This document shows, piece by piece, positions 42,596 to 49,543 of a DNA stretch of 64,000 nucleotides (positions are counted from its first letter, which is position 1; each line of letters begins with the position of its first letter). The DNA lies in assembly GCF_036237315.1 (NCBI RefSeq), contig NZ_CP108356.1, forward strand, positions 62,001-126,000, read 5' to 3'. The position numbers and the translations under genes are program-made. Origin of the DNA: Streptomyces sp. NBC_01351 (GTDB lineage Bacteria > Actinomycetota > Actinomycetes > Streptomycetales > Streptomycetaceae). The notes under the pieces are model-generated. The model saw only the letters and a list, made by a program, of their open reading frames with translations. It was not told the DNA's origin and ran no database searches.

Positions 42596-43258
42596 ATGAG
42601 TACGGGAAGATGGCTGTGGGTCTGCCTGCAGCGCTACGTCATGACCGTCGCTGTCGGCTGGGTGGCCGCGGCCCTGGTGCTGCCCGTTCTGGGCGACGAT
42701 CCCTTCTGGGCGTCGTTCGGCGCGGGGCTGGGAGCGGGGCTGATCGTGGTGCCGCTCCTGACGGTCGTGACCATGTTCGTACTCGTCCTGCTGGCCGGTC
42801 GGCGGTTCGAGCCGCCGACCGGCGGTCCCTCGCGGATCCGGGGCGGCTGGCTGATCGTGTTGCCCCTGGTCCTGCTGCTGCCCGTGGCCCTGCTCGTGCC
42901 ACTGCAGTACCTGATCGTGCTCGGCGCGCAGCTCGTGTACCTGGTGTGGGTGCTGCCCTGCCAGGACGCCCGCGACACGGCGGACATGCTGCGCTCGCTC
43001 GCCGACCCGGCCGTCCCCGCGGAGCAGCGGGCCCGGATGGCACGGGCGGTCGCGGGACTGCAAGGCAGGCCGGTCGTCGAAGCCCTGGTGCAAACCTCGG
43101 CCGACGCGGAGCCCGAGGTCGCCGAAGCGGGTCTGGAGACCCTCTGCACCATCTGGCGGCGCGACGGAGTCGTCGGCGAGGACCTGCTGCTGAAGCTCGA
43201 CCCGCAGGCCCAGGACCACATCCGGGCCCTCGGCGTCAGGGTGCGGAGCCCTTGGTGA
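42596..43258 (+). CDS. Hypothetical membrane protein with HEAT-like C-terminus
   Basis: A 220-aa protein with four to five predicted transmembrane segments (RYVMTVAVGWVAAALVLPVL; ASFGAGLGAGLIVVPLL; TVVTMFVLVLLAG; GWLIVLPLVLLLPVALLVPL). The cytoplasmic tail contains a helical repeat-like region (MLRSLADPAVPAEQRARMAR, GLQGRPVVEALVQTSADAEP). ATG 42596. A strong terminator follows. Family not recognised. Confidence 0.7.
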   Translation: MSTGRWLWVCLQRYVMTVAVGWVAAALVLPVLGDDPFWASFGAGLGAGLIVVPLLTVVTMFVLVLLAGRRFEPPTGGPSRIRGGWLIVLPLVLLLPVALLVPLQYLIVLGAQLVYLVWVLPCQDARDTADMLRSLADPAVPAEQRARMARAVAGLQGRPVVEALVQTSADAEPEVAEAGLETLCTIWRRDGVVGEDLLLKLDPQAQDHIRALGVRVRSPW

Positions 43259-43286
43259 GCGGCGGCGATCCGCCGCGCATGACACG

Positions 43287-43330
43287 GGCCCGGCCCTCCC
43301 GAGACCACTCGGGAGGGCCGGGCCCCTTTT
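43287..43330 (+). terminator. Rho-independent terminator
   Basis: GGCCCGGCCCTCCCGAG (from 43287), loop ACCA, CTCGGGAGGGCCGGGCC (to 43324): a perfect 17-bp stem followed by CCTTTT. It ends the membrane-protein gene. Confidence 0.85.
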
Positions 43331-43351
43331 CTCTTCCCGGGTCGAGGACAC

Positions 43352-43520
43352 TGAGCCTTTTCCAACCTCAGGTTGAGGCGTAGTGAAGGACGAGAACGGT
43401 CTTCACGATGTCGGTGATTCGGTTGTGTTGCAGCGGAGCTTTCGCAGGAGGCGCCAGCTTTTGAACGTGGCCATGGTCTGCTCGCCGATGCATCGGATCT
43501 TGGCGTGCCTGCTGTGGCGG
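43352..43520 (-). pseudogene. IS5-type transposase 3' fragment
   Basis: The DNA is highly similar to 44008-44160, the 3' end of the neighbouring transposase gene. The decoded minus-strand tail NRITDIVKTVLVLHYAST mirrors NRITDIVKAVVVLHHAST. It includes an intact element end but only about 50 codons. A separate insertion or a rearranged part of the composite unit. Confidence 0.8.
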
Positions 43521-43609
43521 AGGCGTACTGGCCGGCGGCTGCGCCCGCGCGGAGACGACGGGGCCGTTCCCGGTGACACGCACCGGGGACGGGCCCCTCG
43601 CCCGTTCGT

Positions 43610-44002
43610 TCAGGAAGCCCGGATCGCCCGGTCGATTTCCGCACCGGTACGGGCCACGACGACGGGCCACTCGTCCCTGAGGGAGGCGGGCAGAAACTCG
43701 CGGTCCTCGTCCCGCTGGATCATGGTCGGCCCGCCCGGGATGACGAGCACAGCATCCAGCCGTTGCAGCAGGACGGCCAGGAGGTCCATGATCCCTTCCC
43801 CTCCGAAGCGGTTGAAGGTGATTCCGGTCGGGTTGTTGAAGTACACACCCGCTTCCTCCCCCTCCGCCGTACTCACCAGCAGGAAGTCCGTCTCGGGGTC
43901 CCGCACCACCGCATAGGGGCCGAGGACTTCCCGCGCGGCACTCATGTCCAGCGTCGCCGGCTCACCGTTCTCGAACCGCCACACGAAGATGTCAAAACTC
44001 AT
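43610..44002 (-). CDS. Hypothetical protein between two IS5 ends
   Basis: A 130-aa acidic globular protein beginning MSFDIFVWRFENGEPATLDM with ATG 44002. It contains TDFLLVSTAEGEEAGVYFNN and MDLLAVLLQRLDAVLVIPGG. Small proteins with this type of start are often found beside polymorphic toxins as immunity proteins, but I cannot confirm that here. A hairpin (GTTCCCGGTGACACGCACCGGGGAC-like, about 43566-43590) follows it. It appears to be cargo between two related IS5 ends. Confidence 0.65.
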   Translation of the reverse strand: MSFDIFVWRFENGEPATLDMSAAREVLGPYAVVRDPETDFLLVSTAEGEEAGVYFNNPTGITFNRFGGEGIMDLLAVLLQRLDAVLVIPGGPTMIQRDEDREFLPASLRDEWPVVVARTGAEIDRAIRAS

Positions 44003-44018
44003 GGAGTCCTTTCTAACC

Positions 44019-44807
44019 TCAGGTTGAGGCGTGGTGAAGGACTACGACGGCCTTCACAATGTCGGTGATCCGGTTGGTGCTGCAGCGGAGCCTCCGCAGA
44101 AGGCGCCAGCCCTTCAGGGTCGCCATAGCCTGCTCGCCGAGACAGCGGATTTTGGCGTGGGTGCTGTTGTGGCGCCGCTTCCAGCCTTTGAGCCGACGGC
44201 CCCGGAACGGCGCCCGGACGATGCGCCCGGCGCCCTGGTAAGCCTTGTCCGCCCAGCACTTGACGTCCGGCTCAGTGAGCGCATCGATGATGCCGTGACG
44301 CCGCGCGGCGGTAAGGTCATGGGCGGGCAACGCCGGCGAAGCCCACAGCAGTCGGCCGAACGGGTCGGTGAGGACCTGGACGTTCATGCCGTGGCGTTTG
44401 TGTTTTCCGGAGTAGTACGGGGTGTCGGCGGTAATCCGGTCGATCGGCAGCAGGGTGCCGTCCAGGATCACGAAGGCTTTCGCCCGTACGGTCTTCATCG
44501 CCTCGGTCAGGGTCGGCGCGGCGGCGGCCAGGACGTCGATCACCTCACGTATGTATCGGTACACGGTCGCGACGCCGAAGCCGAACCCGGCGGCGAGCCG
44601 CGCGTAGGTGTCCCCGCACCGCAGGTGGGCGAGGACGAGCAGGGCCTGACGGCCGACAGGCAGCCGTCGCCACCGGGTCCCGATCTCTCGCTGCCGGGCA
44701 CGGAGCCGCGTGGTCAGGTAGCGCAGGGTGCCGTCCGACAGATCGATCGACGAGGGGTAGGCAAGCACGCGAAGCTCCTGGCGGACACGGGTGATCTTGG
44801 TCAACAA
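44019..44807 (-). CDS. IS5-family transposase (DDE_Tnp_4 type)
   Basis: A 262-aa transposase. Helix-turn-helix region: RCGDTYARLAAGFGFGVATV. Catalytic Asp in FVILDGTLLPIDRI, second Asp in PDVKCWADKAYQGAG, and Glu in CLGEQAMATLKGWRLL. The ending TNRITDIVKAVVVLHHAST is conserved in streptomycete copies. It lies within inverted ends at about 44004-44021 and 44871-44889. No interruption, so it may be functional. Confidence 0.9.
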   Translation of the reverse strand: MLTKITRVRQELRVLAYPSSIDLSDGTLRYLTTRLRARQREIGTRWRRLPVGRQALLVLAHLRCGDTYARLAAGFGFGVATVYRYIREVIDVLAAAAPTLTEAMKTVRAKAFVILDGTLLPIDRITADTPYYSGKHKRHGMNVQVLTDPFGRLLWASPALPAHDLTAARRHGIIDALTEPDVKCWADKAYQGAGRIVRAPFRGRRLKGWKRRHNSTHAKIRCLGEQAMATLKGWRLLRRLRCSTNRITDIVKAVVVLHHAST

Positions 44808-44812
44808 CCCGT

Positions 44813-45130
44813 CTACCAGGACCTTCGTCGCTTCGTACAGTTTGCAACCTCCAACACCTGACCGCCGCAGTCAGGTTGGAAAAGGCTCAGTGTCGGGTGC
44901 CTCCCATCGGCGGCCACGAGCGTGTCCTGGAAACAGCGGGTGCACTGCACAGTGCGATCTTCCAGGCCAGCGAGCTCGGGGGCGAGGCGCTCCAGGCACG
45001 CGGCTACGAAGCTCTGGATGAGGTGAAGACTGCGGCGTACGCAGGTCATGTCGTCGGCCCGGGCGCGCACCGCGGGGTCAAGCACGGGGAGCAGGGTCTC
45101 GTCCAGAAAGGCGATGAGAAAGTCCAGCAC
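44813..45130 (-). pseudogene. Gene truncated by the IS5 unit
   Basis: A leftward frame from a GTG at 45130 encodes LDFLIAFLDETLLPVLDPAV then LHLIQSFVAACLERLAPELA and VQCTRCFQDTLVAADGRHP. It runs into the right end of the IS5 unit at about 44893 and stops within it. The host part is therefore only about 79 residues. The ancestral family is not recognised. Confidence 0.5.
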
Positions 45131-45404
45131 CTTGGCCGCAACAGGCTCGATGTCTTCCGTCCTTCACGGCACCTCGAAACTGAATCTGTCAGTACCGCGG
45201 AATATTGTTCCCCAGCCATGGCGTCGCCAGGTCAGTGGATGAGGGCCGGGCCGTGAGATGTCGTTGACTGAGTGGCCGACGGACAGGACAGCGGCGAACT
45301 CGGCGCGGATGCGGTCGACGGCCGTGGGGAACGCTTTGTCCCCCACGGCGGGAGGATCCATGGCGCGGCCGCGTCGGCCCGGCCCCGGGGTTTCCCCTGA
45401 GCGA

Positions 45405-45800
45405 TCAGGACGAGGCGGAACCACCATCAGCTGCCGTGCGCTGACGCCTGTAGTGGCGAGCTGCTCGGGCGCGGTTTCCGCATGACGGCTTGCACCACTC
45501 CTGCCGCCCGTGGCTCTTGACGAAGTAGCGCACGCAGCGGGGCGCGGTGCAGGATCGCAACTGCGTGCACTGCGGGCCGCTGAGAAAGTCGATGGCGGCT
45601 CGGGCCAGGGCCGCGACAAGCCGAACGTACGGATCGTTCTCCGCCGACAGCAGTCGGGCGGTAGGGATTCCTTCGACGGGCCAGTCGATCTGCGGGGCGA
45701 CCAGTTCCCGCGCGGCAGCCGCATTGAGGTGGGCCATCGCCTGGTCGGCAGTCATCAGGCGATGGGCGTCCGCCCGGCTGGGGGGAGCCGGACTGACCAC
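45405..45800 (-). pseudogene. CGNR zinc-finger protein fragment
   Basis: The minus strand encodes the C-terminal portion of a CGNR/ABATE-type protein. LRSCTAPRCVRYFVKSHGRQ then EWCKPSCGNRARAARHYRR carries the four Cys ligands and the CGNR signature. Upstream is a plausible N-terminal domain (WPVEGIPTARLLSAENDPYV) but no start; at about 45800 it merges with a LysE fragment on the other strand. 5'-truncated by a rearrangement. Confidence 0.7.
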
Positions 45801-45807
45801 TCGGGCG

Positions 45808-46316
45808 AACAGGGCCCGGACCGCCTTTGGCACAGTCACCGGCCTGTACATCCACGCCACTCTCGCCATAGCAGGCCTGTCAGCCCTGGTCATGCACTCC
45901 AGCCAGGCCTTCACCGCCATCAAGCTCATCGGTGCCGGCTACCTCATCGGCCTGGGCATATGGACATGGCGTTCCGCCGCACCGAACACGGCACCCGTCC
46001 CCTACCGCCAACGCCTGCCGAAGGGAGCGGACTGTGTCTACGCCCAAGCGTTGCTCGCCAACGTCCTCAACCCGAAGGCGGCAGCCATCTACTTGACCCT
46101 GGCCCCCAGTTCATCGCACCCCACCAGCCCTTCGGTGGCCAGATCCTCACTCTGGCCACCGCCCACGCGCTGCTGATCGCACTCTGGCTCGCCGCCTGGA
46201 CCTTCCTCATCCTGCGTGCCTCACACGCCCTGCACACACCCCGCTTCAAGCAAACTGCCGCCAAGGCCACATCAGCGGTCCTCATCACCCTCGGCATTCG
46301 GAGCGCCGTGACGTAG
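45808..46316 (+). pseudogene. LysE-family exporter, truncated and frameshifted
   Basis: Remnant of an amino-acid exporter. The frame starts mid-protein (RTAFGTVTGLYIHATLAIAG), continues through FTAIKLIGAGYLIGLGIWTW and LLANVLNPKAAAIYLTLAP. It then shifts by one base in a C run near 46105 to QFIAPHQPFGGQILTLATAH, ending in two more hydrophobic segments. Roughly the first 50-60 residues are missing. It meets the CGNR fragment head to head at about 45805. Confidence 0.75.
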
Positions 46317-46317
46317 A

Positions 46318-46506
46318 CCGAGAGCCACCTCCTGAGTTTCGGCAATCGACCGACTGCCGACACTCATACGCGTGATCACGAACCCGCAGGTGGGCACTGT
46401 CGACAACTCGCGTCGAAAGTCAACGTCGGGGAACGGTCGTTGGGGTAGTTCCGACAATGCTTCTTGGCTACTGCCGCACTTCTACGGCCGACCAGAACCC
46501 CGATCA
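46318..46506. other. Short gap before IS5/IS427 element
   Basis: No gene or structured RNA seen; AT content is slightly higher than average. Confidence 0.3.
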
Positions 46507-47410
46507 TAAGAGCTCGTAACACGATCATGAATCGGGCTTGTTGAGGCGTCGCCAGCAGATGAGGCTGCAGGCCAGGGAGACGAACGAGTCGTGGAGTTCG
46601 GTGCGGCGTTCCCAGCGGACGGCGAGTCGTTTGAACTGGTGGAGCAGGGCGAAGGTCTGCTCGACGACGTAGCGGAGCTTGCCCATGCCCTTGATGTTCG
46701 GGGCTCCCCTGCGGGAGATGACCGGCAGCATCCGGCGTTTGCGTAGCTCATCGCGGTTGGGGTTGGAGTCGTAGCCCTTGTCGCCGTGCAGGGCGTCCGG
46801 GCGCCTTCGGGGACGGCCGGGGCGACCCGCCACGGGCGGGATGCCGTCGACCAGGGCGAAGGTCTGGGTGACGTCGTTGACGTTCGCCGCGGTCGTGATG
46901 ACTTTCAGCGGGGTGCCGCGTCCGTCGCAGACCAAGTGGTGCTTGCTGCCCGTCTTCCGCCGGTCGACCGGCGACGGACCGGTGTCGGCTCCCCCTTTTC
47001 GCGCGGATGTGGGAGCCGTCCACGCAGGCCCTGGACCAGTCGAGCCGGCCGGCCGCGTTCAGCTCGGCGAGCAGGATCCGGTGCAGCTGGTCGAAGACCC
47101 CGGCCTGCTGCCACCGCTCCAGGCGCCGCCAGCAGGTCTGCCCGGAGCCGAACCCCAGCTCAGGGGGTAGAAATTGCCACGCGATGTCATTGCAGAGCAC
47201 GTACAAGATGCCCTGCAGACACAACCGGTCAGCCACCGGCCGCGGCCCCGGCGACCTCGTCGGCCAGGGCGGCAGCAGCGGCTCGATCAAAGCCCACAAG
47301 TCGTCGTCCACGATCCACGGCCGAGTGCTCACGCACTCACGAACGGCCGAATCATCACACCGGTTACGCCCGACCAGGACATCTCAACAAGATCCTGTTA
47401 CGAGCTCTTA
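46507..47410 (-). mobile_element. IS5-family (IS427-type) insertion sequence
   Basis: Inverted ends TAAGAGCTCGTAACACGATC (46507-46526) and its inverse at 47391-47410 match at 19 of 20 positions and are flanked by TA on both sides, the usual target duplication. About 0.9 kb, with a two-frame transposase. Confidence 0.85.
46525..47332 (-). CDS. IS5 family transposase in two overlapping frames
   Basis: The first frame (start 47332) gives MSTRPWIVDDDLWALIEPLL, then GFGSGQTCWRRLERWQQAGV and the first catalytic Asp in CVDGSHIRAKRG. The second frame continues with LVCDGRGTPLKVITTAANVN, Asp in LHGDKGYDSNPNRDEL and Glu in YVVEQTFALLHQFKRL. The switch occurs at AAAAGGGGG near 46995. Many members of this group use programmed frameshifting, so this may be a functional arrangement and not damage. 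Confidence 0.8.
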
Positions 47411-47459
47411 GACCCTGAAAAACTATGATGCACCGGCAGATGCGAACCACGGAGGAATC

Positions 47460-47804
47460 TTGACCAGACGGCTCGATCTCAGCATCGATGAGGTCGACAC
47501 CGGGGATGACCTCAGGCTCGAGTACCAGGGCGAGCCGTTCACCGGTGAGGTTGCCGAGACCATTGGTGACGTGTTGCTTTCACAAGTCTTCTACGTCAAC
47601 GGCATACCGCACGGCCCGGATCGTGAGTGGTGGGCGGATGGTGTACTGAAGTCCGAAGGCGAAGTGCGGCACGGCTTGCCGTACGGAACGTTCCGGCAGT
47701 GGCACCACAACGGCCAGCTGGCCGCAGAGAAGCACTTCGACGATTACGGACGCCTGTTGACCATCGACAGGTGGGACGAGAACGGCAACCCACTTGTTGG
47801 CTGA
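47460..47804 (+). CDS. YwqK-family (MORN-like repeat) protein
   Basis: A 114-aa protein starting at TTG 47460 behind GGAGG. It has MORN-variant repeats: VFYVNGIPHGPDREWWADGV, LKSEGEVRHGLPYGTFRQWH and HNGQLAAEKHFDDYGRL. Members are annotated as toxin-antitoxin or immunity partners of LXG/YeeF-type toxins. No toxin is adjacent here; the gene is flanked by two insertion sequences. Confidence 0.8.
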   Translation: MTRRLDLSIDEVDTGDDLRLEYQGEPFTGEVAETIGDVLLSQVFYVNGIPHGPDREWWADGVLKSEGEVRHGLPYGTFRQWHHNGQLAAEKHFDDYGRLLTIDRWDENGNPLVG

Positions 47805-47863
47805 AGCGGCGAATGCTGATCCTGCGAATGCGTAGTCCCGCAGCCCAATTCGAGTAGTCACCT

Positions 47864-49019
47864 ACTGGGGTTGAACTCGTGGTGTCGTAGGGGCTGACGG
47901 TGGCCATCAGCTGCGGTATCACCGGGGCATGCGGTATCCACAAGGGGGCGGGCTGACCGCCGAACGGCACCAGTTCCGCGAGGAGTTACGACTCCAGGCC
48001 GCGGAACGGTTCGCCGTGGGTGAGGCGAGCTCGGCGATCGCGAAGGACCTGCGGGTCAGCGTCCGGTCGGTGCAGCGGTGGCGGCAGACGTGGAACGAGG
48101 GTGGTCGGAGTCGCAGGGGCCGGCGTCGCTGCCGAGGCTGAGCCAGAAGCAGTTCACGCAGCTGGAGGCGGAGCTGGCCAAGGGGCCGGCCCCGCATGGC
48201 TGGGAGGACCAGCGGTGGACGCTGGAGCGGGTCAAGACGGTGATCGGCCGGCGCTTCCACCTGCCCTACACGATTCAGGGCGTTCGGAAGCTGCTGGTAC
48301 GCAACGGCTGGTCCTGGCAGGTCCCGGCCCGACGCGCGATGGAGCGGGACGACGAGGCGGTGGCCAGGTGGGTCAAGGAGGTGGGGCCCTGCGCGGAAGA
48401 CTCGCGGCGGCCCGTGGAGCCTGGCTCGTCTTCGAGGACGAAGCCGGATTCTCCATGACGCCGCCGCAGGCGAAGACCTGGTCCCAGCGAGGCAGGACCC
48501 CGGTGGTGAGAGTCCGCGGCCGTTCCCGCAGACGGATATCCATCGCTGCGCTGACCTGCTACAAACCCGGTCAACGGTCCCGGCTGATCTACCGGCCGCG
48601 CCAGGACGACGGCCGGCGCGACGGACGCAAGAGCTTCTCCTGGCGCGACTAGCGGGACTTACTGATCGCCGCACATCAGCAGCTCGGGGACCCGATCGTG
48701 CTCGTCTGGGACAACCTCAACGTCCACAAAGCCGCTGATCTGCGGGAATGGGCGGAAGCCCGGGACTGGCTGACGATCTACCACCTGCCTCCCTACGTAC
48801 CCGACCTCAACCCCGTCGAAGGGATCTGGTCCCTCCTGCGACGCGGCTGGCTCTCCAACGTTGCCTTCAGCACGCCCGAACACCTCGTCCAGCGCATCCG
48901 AAGCGGCCTATGGCACAACCAGTACCGCAGCCACCTCATAGACGGCTGCCTCGCCGAGACCGGCCTGATCATCAGACCCGCCTGATCAGCAGCACCACAT
49001 CACGAGTTCAACCTCAGTA
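47864..49019 (+). mobile_element. IS630-family insertion sequence (copy 2)
   Basis: The ends TACTGGGGTTGAACTCGTGG (from 47864) and the inverse of TACTGAGGTTGAACTCGTGA (to 49019) form an imperfect inverted repeat, each with TA at the outer edge, the expected target. It contains one heavily mutated transposase gene and is unrelated in ends to the IS630 copy at 36675. Confidence 0.8.
47929..48985 (+). pseudogene. IS630 family transposase, multiply disrupted
   Basis: The ancestral protein can be followed through three frames: helix-turn-helix SSAIAKDLRVSVRSVQRWRQ (47929 frame), then RWTLERVKTVIGRRFHLPYT (from about 48110), then AWLVFEDEAGFSMTPPQAKT with the first catalytic Asp (from about 48400). 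Then comes an in-frame TAG at 48650-48652, after which VLVWDNLNVHKAADLREW and VPDLNPVEGIWSLLRRGW supply the second Asp and Glu. Inactive. Confidence 0.85.
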
Positions 49020-49479
49020 CTCACTCGACCACCCTCGCCCCGCCCCAGGGCCACAGGGCCCCGGCGTATCCCGGTTGTCCGGTTCGCGGTGATCATGTGA
49101 TGCCGTAGATCGCAAGTACACGGTCGCGGTCGCGGTGGGTGTGGGCACGTCCGGGCGTTGGGGGCATTCAGGTCTGCGAGGAGGGCCGAGGGCAGGTTCA
49201 TGCGGCCACCGTGTCATGCCGTTCGACGAGCTGGCCACGTGCCCAGGAGGCGGCCTTCCACGACGCGCTCCGTGCCGTTCGGGAGGGCCAGGGCGGCCGC
49301 GCAGAAGAAGTGGCGCCGTACCCGTTCCAGCCGTCCCGGGAGGTGTTCCGGTACACGCTGGCGCGGATGGGCCGCCGTCAGGGAACCGTGGCTGCGGGTG
49401 ATCTACGACCGAGGATGCTGACCCGTTGGCCGCCGTGTGACCGCAAGAGGGCCCGTCTGGATCCTGGGCGGGGACGGCG
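49020..49479. other. Region with possible gene fragment
   Basis: A plus-strand stretch at about 49235-49380 reads HDALRAVREGQGGRAEEVAP then YPFQPSREVFRYTLARMGRR and, after a frame change, LRVIYDRGC. It looks like the 3' end of a decayed coding sequence, but I cannot name the family. No other gene. Confidence 0.3.
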
Positions 49480-49516
49480 AAGGGCCCCACCCGCGTACTT
49501 ACGGGTGGAGCCCTTC
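49480..49516 (-). terminator. Hairpin downstream of the sortase-anchored protein gene
   Basis: AAGGGCCCCACCCG pairs with CGGGTGGAGCCCTT (one mismatch) around a 9-nt loop, 28 nt beyond the stop of the leftward gene. A likely terminator for it. Confidence 0.65.
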
Positions 49517-49543
49517 AGTGTGAGGCGTGACTGCCTGGTCAGG

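Larger units (their letters stand above)
43347..44893. mobile_element. Possible composite IS5-type unit with cargo gene
   Basis: The outer ends CACTGAGCCTTTTCCAACCT (from about 43347) and its exact inverse AGGTTGGAAAAGGCTCAGTG (to about 44893) form a perfect 20-bp inverted repeat. Between them are a partial IS5-type copy (43352-43520), a 130-aa gene (43610-44002) and a full-length IS5-type transposase gene (44019-44807). The internal IS5 end at 44004-44021 (GAGTCCTTTCTAACCTCA) matches less well. Confidence 0.55.

Noticed and set aside
46748..47332. Treating the IS427-type transposase as a pseudogene
   Set aside because: The two-frame layout with an A4G5 slip site is typical of elements using programmed frameshifting, and ends and catalytic residues are intact, so I list it as a CDS.
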